A stretch of 7,670 bases of DNA from Chloroflexota bacterium (lineage in GTDB: Bacteria; Chloroflexota; Anaerolineae; B4-G1; SLSP01): positions 1 to 7,670 of the forward strand of contig JAAAOZ010000242.1 of the NCBI GenBank assembly GCA_009908585.1, read 5' to 3'. Made by a program: the position numbers and the translations under genes. The notes under the pieces were generated by a model. That model searched no databases and was not told where the DNA came from. It saw only the letters and a list, made by a program, of their open reading frames with translations. Shown here one piece after another: positions 1 to 4,951 of this stretch (its first letter is position 1; each line of letters begins with the position of its first letter).

Positions 1-536
1 GCGAGAACGCGATCTATCCAACCACCGTCGTGGGCCTGCCGCCGCAGGAGGACTACTTCCTGGGCAAGGCCACCGAGCGGCTCTTCCTGCCCCTGGCGCA
101 GCTCTTCCTGCCGGAGATCGTCGATTGGGCGATGCCCGCGCCGGGCGTCTTCCATAACCTGGTGCTCGTCAGCATCGAAAAGCGCTTCCCCGGCCACGCG
201 CGCAAGGTGATGCACGGCCTGTGGGGGCTGGCCCTGCTGAGCCTGGCGAAGGGCATCGTCGTGGTGGATGAGTGGGTCGATGTCCATAATCCGACCGAGG
301 CGGCGTGGCAGGCGCTGGGCAACGTCGATTGGGCGCGCGATGTCGTGATCACGCAGGGGCCGGTCGACCAGTTGGATCACGCCAGCGCGCGGCCCACCTT
401 CGGCGGCAAAATCGGCATCGACGCGACGGCCAAGTGGCCGGAGGAGGGGCACGCTCGCGCCTGGCCGGAGGTCGCGCGGATGTCGCCGGAGGTCAAATCG
501 CGCATCGATGCTATTTGGAAGGAGTTAGGGCTGTAA
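1..536 (+). CDS. ubiD: UbiD-family decarboxylase, 3' part (start outside window)
   Basis: C-terminal part of a UbiD-type decarboxylase, read in the frame starting at base 3. UbiD enzymes use prenylated FMN to decarboxylate aromatic or unsaturated acids, classically 4-hydroxy-3-polyprenylbenzoate in ubiquinone synthesis, with relatives in menaquinone and anaerobic aromatic pathways. Visible family motifs are YPTTVVGLPPQED near the left edge, ATERLFLPLAQLFLPEIVDW (bases about 69-128), GHARKVMHGLW, and GPVDQLDHAS followed by GGKIGIDATAKWP. The Glu codons at 75-77 and 114-116 are 13 residues apart, matching the spacing of the two catalytic glutamates of the family's E-R-E triad; the arginine would lie upstream. 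The substrate cannot be told from this fragment. The last eight residues (AIWKELGL) appear to come from the inserted island, because the displaced original end (ALWEELAL) survives at 3399-3423. Confidence 0.93.
   Translation, partial: ENAIYPTTVVGLPPQEDYFLGKATERLFLPLAQLFLPEIVDWAMPAPGVFHNLVLVSIEKRFPGHARKVMHGLWGLALLSLAKGIVVVDEWVDVHNPTEAAWQALGNVDWARDVVITQGPVDQLDHASARPTFGGKIGIDATAKWPEEGHARAWPEVARMSPEVKSRIDAIWKELGL
479..511 (+). repeat. Left direct repeat of the RM island (ubiD 3' end)
   Basis: A 33-bp segment exactly identical to 3366-3398 (offset 2,887 bp). It lies in the last codons of ubiD and encodes the MSPEVKSRIDA stretch. Identity stops abruptly on the left (base 478 differs from 3365) and on the right (512 differs from 3399). 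Beyond it, 512-536 still resembles 3399-3423 at 16 of 25 positions and both end in a stop codon. It looks like an attachment or recombination core. Confidence 0.9.
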
Positions 537-607
537 GTAAAGCAACTTGCAAACCAACAAAGCTCGGTAGAAACATATCGACCTTTTATTCTGAATTACC
601 GAATGCT

Positions 608-634
608 TTGAAAGTGTAGAGTGTGAAGTATAAT
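608..634 (+). promoter_or_regulatory. Candidate sigma70 promoter of the RM operon
   Basis: A perfect TATAAT at 629-634 lies 15 bp downstream of TTGAAA at 608-613 (16 bp if TTTGAA at 607-612 is used). The spacer is short, but this is the best promoter in the AT-rich 537-738 gap. The predicted start, near 641, would give a leader of about 100 nt before the methyltransferase ATG at 739. Confidence 0.45.
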
Positions 635-652
635 GCAGTAGGTGATAGGCAG

Positions 653-716
653 AGATCAATCTGAGCATTGTTGATCTGCCTCCAATAAATATGCTCTGAA
701 AAGCAGACCTTGATCT
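653..716 (+). promoter_or_regulatory. Leader hairpin upstream of the methyltransferase start
   Basis: Nested inverted repeats: AGATCAA 653-659 pairs with TTGATCT 710-716, TCTG 660-663 with CAGA 704-707, and AGCAT 664-668 with ATGCT 691-695. The loop carries CCTCC at 679-683, which is complementary to the Shine-Dalgarno GGAGG at 723-727. This could be an mRNA structure that moderates translation of the methyltransferase, or a protein operator. No controller (C) gene is present. Confidence 0.35.
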
Positions 717-738
717 TCCAGAGGAGGTTGGTTTCATA

Positions 739-2256
739 ATGACTACCGTCGTTCAGGTGTCCAATCCCAAAGGCTATCGTGGGTTATACAGATTTCATAA
801 GTATTGGGGAAAAAAGCCTTTTGAGCCTATTGCTTTTATTATCGAGTCCCTAACTGACCAAGATGAAGTAGTTCTCGATCCATTTGTCGGTTCAGGGATA
901 GCCGCCAGAGAAGCGGCTCGAATTGGACGACGCTTCATAGGTATCGATCTGAACCCCATCGCCGTTCAGCTTTCTAAATTTTTAGTTTCCCCACCTACCG
1001 TAGATGTCGTCAGAGAGGGCCTGGAAGAAATTAAAAAACAGGTTCGTGAGGACATCGAAGCATCTTATACGAGAATAGATGAAAACATGGTCGCAATGGA
1101 TTATTTATGGGATACTAAAGTAGATCGCAGGCTGGTTGCTACACATTACCTATGGGACAATGGAACACTTCGAGAGATATGGAGAGCAAAGCGTGGAAGC
1201 AAACGGAAAGTATATGAGCCAACAAATCACGATATAAGTCAGTTCAAGAAATATGAGAACTATCAACCTCGACACATTCGCCTGCCAAAATTCTTTGATA
1301 ATTCCAGAATCAATACTTCTACAGACCTGCACTTGAACGATCTCTTCACAGGGCGTGCCCTTCGAAACATTGATCTGCTAATCGAAGCAATTAGAGCACT
1401 GCCACTGAGTGTACAGCCTGTCTTCGAGCTTTGCCTAACCGCGTCCATAGGACAAATGAGCAATATGGTCTTTGCAATTACAGGACGAGGAAAGACTGAA
1501 GGCAAGGAACCCGAGAAGATTGAAGTTGGCAGTTGGGTGATTGGCTATTGGCGCCCAGAACTTCACTTTGAGATAAACGTTTGGTCTCGCTTTTGCATCC
1601 GTACCAAGCGACTCATAAAAGCTCTCGAAAAATCACCTTTCTCCCTTCCCAGTCACCAACTTACAGATGATCCTATACAGGTTCTCCATGATAATGCTCG
1701 GGTGGCTATTGTCCACGCTGACGCTTTTGCCACTCTGAATCAATTTGATACCAACTGCATTGACTTGATCTTGACCGATCCTCCTCATGGAGATCGTGTA
1801 CCGTATCTTGAGCTCAGTGAGATGTGGAATGCAATTTTATGCAATAACGTAGATTTCGAGCAGGAAATTGTGGTCTCTAACGCCGCAGATCGACGCAAAG
1901 GATTAAATCAATACAGTACTGATATGAACAAGTTTCTCAACATCGCCGCGGATTTACTCAAGAAAGGCGGATTCCTTGTCATATTATTCAACGCCGGAAA
2001 ATCGGAAGATTGGCAATATCTTCATTCTTTTACTCACCAAGAATCTTCTAAAAGTTCGCTTGAGTACCTCGGGCATTTTCCTGTTCCTTATTCTGCCAGA
2101 TCTGTTGTTCAAGACAGCAGGCAAGGCAGCCTCAAGGATGACTTTGCCATGGTCTTTCGGAAACCAGGAGCAGATGATACAACGTCTGACCGAGTTCGAA
2201 ATCTTCAATCATTAGATGGCTGGTCTAATACATTTCCAACAGGAAAGGGAGAATAA
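739..2256 (+). CDS. DNA amino-methyltransferase of a type II RM system
   Basis: Protein of 505 residues, a SAM-dependent DNA methyltransferase of the N4-cytosine/N6-adenine group. Near the N-terminus are HKYWGKKP (20-27, motif X-like), the SAM-binding motif I DPFVGSG (47-53) and GIDLNP (68-73). A long central region (about 90-320) is the probable target-recognition part. The catalytic motif IV comes late, as TDPPHGDRVPY (346-356), followed by LLKKGGFLVILFN (406-418). The order X-I-TRD-IV is alpha-class-like, although DPFVGSG resembles the beta-class motif I. His replaces the usual Tyr/Phe/Trp of DPPY. The ATG is supported by GAGGAGG at 721-727, 11 bases upstream. The adjacent endonuclease gene implies it protects host DNA at the same recognition sequence. 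The sequence specificity and the methylated base cannot be read from the sequence. Confidence 0.88.
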   Translation: MTTVVQVSNPKGYRGLYRFHKYWGKKPFEPIAFIIESLTDQDEVVLDPFVGSGIAAREAARIGRRFIGIDLNPIAVQLSKFLVSPPTVDVVREGLEEIKKQVREDIEASYTRIDENMVAMDYLWDTKVDRRLVATHYLWDNGTLREIWRAKRGSKRKVYEPTNHDISQFKKYENYQPRHIRLPKFFDNSRINTSTDLHLNDLFTGRALRNIDLLIEAIRALPLSVQPVFELCLTASIGQMSNMVFAITGRGKTEGKEPEKIEVGSWVIGYWRPELHFEINVWSRFCIRTKRLIKALEKSPFSLPSHQLTDDPIQVLHDNARVAIVHADAFATLNQFDTNCIDLILTDPPHGDRVPYLELSEMWNAILCNNVDFEQEIVVSNAADRRKGLNQYSTDMNKFLNIAADLLKKGGFLVILFNAGKSEDWQYLHSFTHQESSKSSLEYLGHFPVPYSARSVVQDSRQGSLKDDFAMVFRKPGADDTTSDRVRNLQSLDGWSNTFPTGKGE

Positions 2257-3348
2257 ATGCGTCTCGATTTTAACACGGCAGAGCAAATGTTTAAAGAGGA
2301 TAAAATCACAGTTCTCAGTCAAACCCAGGATGGACTACGATACCTCAAAATCAGATCCCTATCCCGTAAAAAACACCTTAAGCGGCTTGTTGAGGCGACT
2401 GAGTCAGACATAGATGATCATCGTGTTAAAGTCATGTTCAGGTGCCTTTATGAGAAACAGGTTCCGATAGAATTGATTGACGAACTTATAGAGGAAATCT
2501 ATGAGGAGCAAAGGGCTAGGCGAAGAGCATTTGAAGATGAATTGGTTCATAGTTTATATCAACTCCATGTCTTTGACTGGGGTGGAATCTATCGTGGAGG
2601 GCTAGAGAGAACCATCGTCAACAATTATGTAAAGAAGATTTGGCGTTACGAAACGTTATGCCAGAAAATTGATGAGGAACTTCATGACAGCCTAAGAGGG
2701 TATGTTCTCTGTTCCTGGTACAACAATTGGACTTCAATCATCATTGAGGATATCTTCCGCGATCATCCCAACGTACTTCCCGCTGTCGGGAGAGTAAAGA
2801 GTATTGATTTCTTCATCAATGATGTTCCTTTTGACCTGAAGGTGACCTATTTGCCCAGGCAGTATGTGGGTGATAAAAGAAGAGAGCAAGGATTACATCA
2901 TGAACATACCGCTCTCAAGCATTTAGCGGATGACCTCGGCATTTTTTATGACGAAAGCTTGTCAGGTTCACAGTTTTTGGGAGACCTGTGGCAAAAATTA
3001 TCGGATCATCCCTCTGCTAAAGCTGCCCACGGCCTGCAGGATCTGAAAAATTTCCGGGACACATTGTTGGAAAACGCTCTACAGGATCCATCAGAACTTA
3101 TACAGTGGTTATATGAAAACCAGGGCCGCCGTCGGTTTGACGCTGCAAATCGGTTGTTCTTGATTCTTGTCAACAAATCTAACTACTTCGATTCCTGGAA
3201 GCTCAAACGTGCACGACCACTCTTGGTCGAGCGTATATCTTCCTATCTGGATGCCGTGGGGCAGAATCCTGGAAACATAATCAATTTCGAATATGAAAGT
3301 CAAACATATCAAGCTTTATCGGAAGCTATCATCATAGTGCATGATTAA
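2257..3348 (+). CDS. Probable type II restriction endonuclease, PD-(D/E)XK fold
   Basis: Protein of 363 residues whose ATG follows the methyltransferase stop with no gap; its Shine-Dalgarno (GGAAAGGGAG, 2242-2251) lies inside the upstream gene, so the pair is translationally coupled. I do not recognise a named family. The centre fits a PD-(D/E)XK nuclease core: a helix with Glu164 (IIIEDIF, 161-167), a strand with Asp184 (KSIDFFIND, 181-189), and the hairpin partner PFDLKVTYLP (191-200) with the D193-L194-K195 triad. The N-terminal third is rich in charged helices (EEIYEEQRARRRAFEDE, about 79-95), possibly for DNA binding or dimerisation. The C-terminal part has RRRFDAANRLFLILVN (291-306). 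No membrane segment or signal peptide is seen. The nuclease call rests on this motif plus the methyltransferase next to it. It would cut unmodified foreign DNA. Confidence 0.72.
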   Translation: MRLDFNTAEQMFKEDKITVLSQTQDGLRYLKIRSLSRKKHLKRLVEATESDIDDHRVKVMFRCLYEKQVPIELIDELIEEIYEEQRARRRAFEDELVHSLYQLHVFDWGGIYRGGLERTIVNNYVKKIWRYETLCQKIDEELHDSLRGYVLCSWYNNWTSIIIEDIFRDHPNVLPAVGRVKSIDFFINDVPFDLKVTYLPRQYVGDKRREQGLHHEHTALKHLADDLGIFYDESLSGSQFLGDLWQKLSDHPSAKAAHGLQDLKNFRDTLLENALQDPSELIQWLYENQGRRRFDAANRLFLILVNKSNYFDSWKLKRARPLLVERISSYLDAVGQNPGNIINFEYESQTYQALSEAIIIVHD

Positions 3349-3365
3349 AGACCCAAAACTATCTT

Positions 3366-3398
3366 GATGTCGCCGGAGGTCAAATCGCGCATCGATGC
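3366..3398 (+). repeat. Right direct repeat of the RM island
   Basis: An exact 33-bp copy of 479-511. Unlike the left copy it retains a perfect 14-bp palindrome, GCGCATCGATGCGC, at 3387-3400. In the left copy the palindrome is cut to its inner 10 bp (502-511) because the sequence changes at 512. The junction therefore falls inside the palindrome. Confidence 0.9.
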
Positions 3399-3423
3399 GC
3401 TCTGGGAGGAGTTGGCATTGTAG
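3367..3423 (+). pseudogene. Displaced original 3' end of ubiD
   Basis: A 57-bp remnant that still reads in frame as the ubiD C-terminus, ending DALWEELAL and stop TAG at 3421-3423. It parallels the functional tail (DAIWKELGL, stop at 534-536) now 2.9 kb upstream. It has no coding role of its own, but its last codons hold the -35 element of the next promoter, which may keep this stretch under selection. Confidence 0.8.
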
Positions 3424-3440
3424 CAAGAGGATGTTATAAT
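3412..3440 (+). promoter_or_regulatory. Sigma70-type promoter of the candidate small RNA
   Basis: TTGGCA at 3412-3417, a 17-bp spacer, and a perfect TATAAT at 3435-3440. The -35 overlaps the last codons of the ubiD remnant. Predicted initiation at G3446-G3448 coincides with the 5' base of a long terminal stem, and no credible reading frame follows, which points to an RNA gene. Confidence 0.65.
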
Positions 3441-3445
3441 CCGCT

Positions 3446-3603
3446 GGGAAATTCGAAGCAGGCCGACTGGGAAAATTGCTCTCGGTGTCCTGGGGCGTGG
3501 TCAGCCAGGTTCAAGGCAAACGAAGCTGGGGTTGATGCGTGCGCTACATCGCCGGGCGTGAAATCTCGTGCATCTCCAGCCTTTGGTCCTGCTTCGTTTG
3601 CCC
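3446..3603 (+). ncRNA. Candidate structured small RNA, 6S-like rod
   Basis: The region has no plausible gene but folds end to end. GGGAAA 3446-3451 pairs with TTTGCCC 3597-3603 (one bulge), CGAAGCAGG 3454-3462 pairs perfectly with CCTGCTTCG 3588-3596, CCGA 3463-3466 pairs with TTGG 3583-3586, and CTGGG 3467-3471 with TCCAG 3575-3579. An unpaired zone follows (about 3472-3488 opposite 3557-3574). Beyond it is a short helix (GGCG 3494-3497 with CGCC 3550-3553) and an apical hairpin around 3501-3535. A closing stem, a central bubble and an apical stem in about 158 nt is the outline of 6S RNA, which binds RNA polymerase as a promoter mimic. I recognise no primary-sequence signature, so 6S identity is inference. 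SRP RNA is less likely because the domain IV tetraloop motif is missing. No U-rich terminator follows, so the 3' end may come from processing. Confidence 0.5.
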
Positions 3604-3620
3604 ATCCGCCGTGAAGATGT

Positions 3621-3648
3621 TTGACAAATTCTTCAACCCATCTATAAT
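3621..3648 (+). promoter_or_regulatory. Consensus sigma70 promoter of the rplU operon
   Basis: TTGACA at 3621-3626 and TATAAT at 3643-3648, both perfect, with a 16-bp spacer. The predicted start near 3655 gives a leader of about 50 nt before rplU. Such a strong promoter fits highly expressed ribosomal protein genes. Confidence 0.88.
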
Positions 3649-3656
3649 TATTCAGC

Positions 3657-3679
3657 AGCCGGTCCCCGGAGGGCCGGCT
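3657..3679 (+). promoter_or_regulatory. 5'-end hairpin in the rplU leader
   Basis: AGCCGGTCC (3657-3665) pairs with GGGCCGGCT (3671-3679) through nine pairs, one of them G-U, around a 5-nt loop. It sits at the very 5' end of the predicted transcript. It may protect the mRNA, or serve as a ribosomal-protein autoregulatory leader analogous to known L21 leaders. No T-run follows, so it is not a terminator. Confidence 0.5.
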
Positions 3680-3705
3680 CCTTATTGTGTAACGGGGAGG
3701 AACAA

Positions 3706-4026
3706 GTGTACGCAGTCATTAAATCAGGAGCACATCAATACAAGGCATCTGTTGGCGACGAGCTAGTCATAGAACGTCTGCCAGAACAATCCGTAGGCGC
3801 AGAGATCGAGATTGGTGAGATCTTCCTGCTGGCCGATGACGATGGGATTCAGGTGGGACAACCCACGATCCCTGGGGCGAAGGTCCGCGCGACCATCGTA
3901 GATGAATTCCGGGGGCCAAAGGTTCGCATCTTCAAATACTCACCGAGGAAACGCTATCGTCGTCGCATGGGACATCGCCAAACCTATATGCGCTTGCGCA
4001 TTGATGAAATCGAGAAGGGAGCATAG
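3706..4026 (+). CDS. rplU: 50S ribosomal protein L21
   Basis: Protein of 106 residues, usual for L21, a large-subunit protein that binds 23S rRNA. It begins MYAVIKSGAHQYK, the family's N-terminal signature, and ends with the basic KYSPRKRYRRRMGHRQTY block seen in L21 C-termini. The GTG at 3706 is chosen because translation from it starts exactly at the signature and GGGGAGG (3694-3700) sits 5 bases upstream. The in-frame extension up to 3685 lacks both. It is the first gene of an rplU-rpmA-rpmE operon with 3-bp and 2-bp intergenic gaps. The hairpin in its leader is a possible point of autogenous control. Confidence 0.96.
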   Translation: MYAVIKSGAHQYKASVGDELVIERLPEQSVGAEIEIGEIFLLADDDGIQVGQPTIPGAKVRATIVDEFRGPKVRIFKYSPRKRYRRRMGHRQTYMRLRIDEIEKGA

Positions 4027-4029
4027 GTT

Positions 4030-4284
4030 ATGGCACGCAAAAAAACAACCGGCACCAACGGTCGCGACAGTAATGCGAAGCGTCGAGGTGTCAAAAAGTA
4101 CGCGGGTGAGTACGTAAATCCAGGCCACATTCTGGTTCGTCAGGTCGGGATGCGCATCAAGCCCGGCAAGAATGTAGGTATGGGTAAGGATTACACGCTC
4201 TTCTCTTTGATCGAGGGCGTCGTTGACTACGACATCATCCACGGGCGTAAGCGTGTGAACGTTCGTCCAGCGGGAGGCGCATAG
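4030..4284 (+). CDS. rpmA: 50S ribosomal protein L27
   Basis: Protein of 84 residues. L27 sits beside the peptidyl transferase centre, and its flexible N-terminal arm contacts the tRNA acceptor end. Family motifs are NGRDSNAKRRGVKKY (10-24), HILVRQVGMRIKPGKNVG (33-50) and KDYTLFSLIEGVV (53-65). The arm before NGRDS is nine residues (MARKKTTGT), two fewer than in Escherichia coli, and it lacks the usual double glycine. There is no Firmicutes-style cleaved extension. The start lies 3 bases after the rplU stop, and a GAGAAGGGA ribosome-binding stretch lies within the end of rplU. Confidence 0.95.
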   Translation: MARKKTTGTNGRDSNAKRRGVKKYAGEYVNPGHILVRQVGMRIKPGKNVGMGKDYTLFSLIEGVVDYDIIHGRKRVNVRPAGGA

Positions 4285-4286
4285 GT

Positions 4287-4808
4287 ATGAAAGAAGACAT
4301 TCACCCCAAGTGGTATCCAGAAGCAAAGGTTAGGTGTGCGTGTGGCAATGCTTGGACCGTCGGCGCGACGGTCCCGGAGATCCGCACGGATGTTTGTTCA
4401 CAATGTCACCCATTCTTCACCGGCGAGCAACGCATCGTCGATACCGAGGGACAGGTCGACCGCTTCATGCGCCGCCTGCGAGCGCGCGAGGAAGCGATAG
4501 CAGAGGCCGAGGAGCGCAAGAAGAAGCGCACGTCCCCGGCGATGCCTATCGTCGACTTGGCGTTGGACACTCGGCTCGAAAATATCCTGGCCGAAGAGGG
4601 CTTAGAGAAGGTCGCGGATGTGTTGGCGCTGCTCGAAGAAGAAGGCGACGAGAAGCTCATCGACAGCATTCGAGGCTTGGGCCTCAAACGGCTGGCGGAT
4701 TTGAAGAAGAGCCTCCGCGCCAAGGGATTCCAGCTTCCTAGCGATGAAGTCGAAGAGGCTGAAGAATCCGAGGAAGCGATGGAAGAGGAAGCGCCAGCCG
4801 CCGCTTAA
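4287..4808 (+). CDS. rpmE: 50S ribosomal protein L31 with alpha-CTD-like extension
   Basis: Protein of 173 residues, about 100 more than normal L31. Residues 1-63 are a zinc-type (C+) L31: MKEDIHPKWYPEAKVRCACG, then VCSQCHPFFTGEQRIVDT, with Cys17, Cys19, Cys37 and Cys40 as zinc ligands. A charged helix (about 64-81) leads to a second domain at 88-150. This resembles the helix-hairpin-helix C-terminal domain of the RNA polymerase alpha subunit: LALDTRLENILAEEG aligns with the helix of E. coli alpha holding R265 and N268 (here R96 and N99), and GLGLKRLADLKKSLRAKG aligns with the segment holding G296, K298 and E302 (here G132, K134 and D138). An acidic, Ala-rich tail (151-173) ends the protein. 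The L31 call is certain. The alpha-CTD relationship is by eye, and a role in contacting DNA, rRNA or polymerase is inference. GGGAGG at 4272-4277 supports the ATG. Confidence 0.94.
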   Translation: MKEDIHPKWYPEAKVRCACGNAWTVGATVPEIRTDVCSQCHPFFTGEQRIVDTEGQVDRFMRRLRAREEAIAEAEERKKKRTSPAMPIVDLALDTRLENILAEEGLEKVADVLALLEEEGDEKLIDSIRGLGLKRLADLKKSLRAKGFQLPSDEVEEAEESEEAMEEEAPAAA

Positions 4809-4833
4809 GTATTAAGTATAATGTGACAGGGAC

Positions 4834-4882
4834 GTTCCAGAAGTAAACTCGTCCAAATTTGGGAGGTTTGTTTTTCTAGAAC
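4834..4882. repeat. Palindromic intergenic element, copy 1
   Basis: Ends GTTCCAGAA (4834-4842) and TTCTAGAAC (4874-4882) are inverted with one mismatch. Inside, AAACTCGTCCAAA (4845-4857) faces TTTGGGAGGTTT (4858-4869), so the 49 bp form one imperfect hairpin. The same arms recur at 5557-5638 around a longer loop, and both copies are followed by similar bases (ACGACCTTA here, ACGGCCTTA there). Both lie just after a stop codon. Confidence 0.7.
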
Positions 4883-4888
4883 GACCTT

Positions 4889-4921
4889 AAAGGCAGGGGA
4901 AAATCTCCCCTGCCTTTTTTT
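4889..4921 (+). terminator. Intrinsic terminator after rpmE
   Basis: GGCAGGGGA (4892-4900) and TCCCCTGCC (4906-4914) form a perfect 9-bp stem with a 5-nt loop, extended by A-T pairs from AAA 4889-4891, and followed by seven T (4915-4921). It ends the ribosomal protein operon. It lies only 12 bases before the tdk ribosome-binding site. Confidence 0.93.
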
Positions 4922-4951
4922 ATTTTCCAGGATAAGGAGTAAAATCTAGAT

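Larger units (their letters stand above)
512..3398 (+). mobile_element. Inserted restriction-modification island
   Basis: An insert of 2,887 bp (one repeat copy plus the unique part) whose base composition is clearly more AT-rich than the ubiD and rplU flanks. It contains only a methyltransferase gene and a probable endonuclease gene, with no recombinase or transposase. It is bounded by 33-bp exact direct repeats taken from the 3' end of ubiD. The left end supplies a replacement ubiD tail that keeps frame and stop, and the right end leaves the old tail. Two routes are plausible: integration at a gene 3' end by a recombinase acting in trans, or homologous exchange with a relative's ubiD-RM locus. 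Simple long target duplication, as reported for RM genes in Helicobacter, is possible, but the sharp drop in identity after 33 bp argues for a crossover boundary. Confidence 0.8.

Noticed and set aside
858..1160. Internal duplication in the methyltransferase (YLWD at residues 122-125 and 137-140)
   Set aside because: The match is only four residues, and the DNA around it is not clearly repeated, so chance is a sufficient explanation.
512..3365. Integrase, transposase or phage gene in the RM island
   Set aside because: The two genes account for nearly all the island, and no frame shows recombinase motifs.
3446..3603. SRP (4.5S) RNA identity for the structured region
   Set aside because: The conserved domain IV GGAA tetraloop context is absent; only a vague AGG/GAAGC resemblance is present.
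3539..3766. A 75-codon open frame overlapping the start of rplU
   Set aside because: It runs through the structured RNA candidate, the rplU promoter and hairpin, and the rplU start in another frame. It has no ribosome-binding site and no protein-like motifs.
4817..4822. TATAAT as a tdk promoter
   Set aside because: It has no acceptable -35, and the strong terminator at 4889-4921 lies between it and tdk. I kept it only as a possibility within the attenuation finding.
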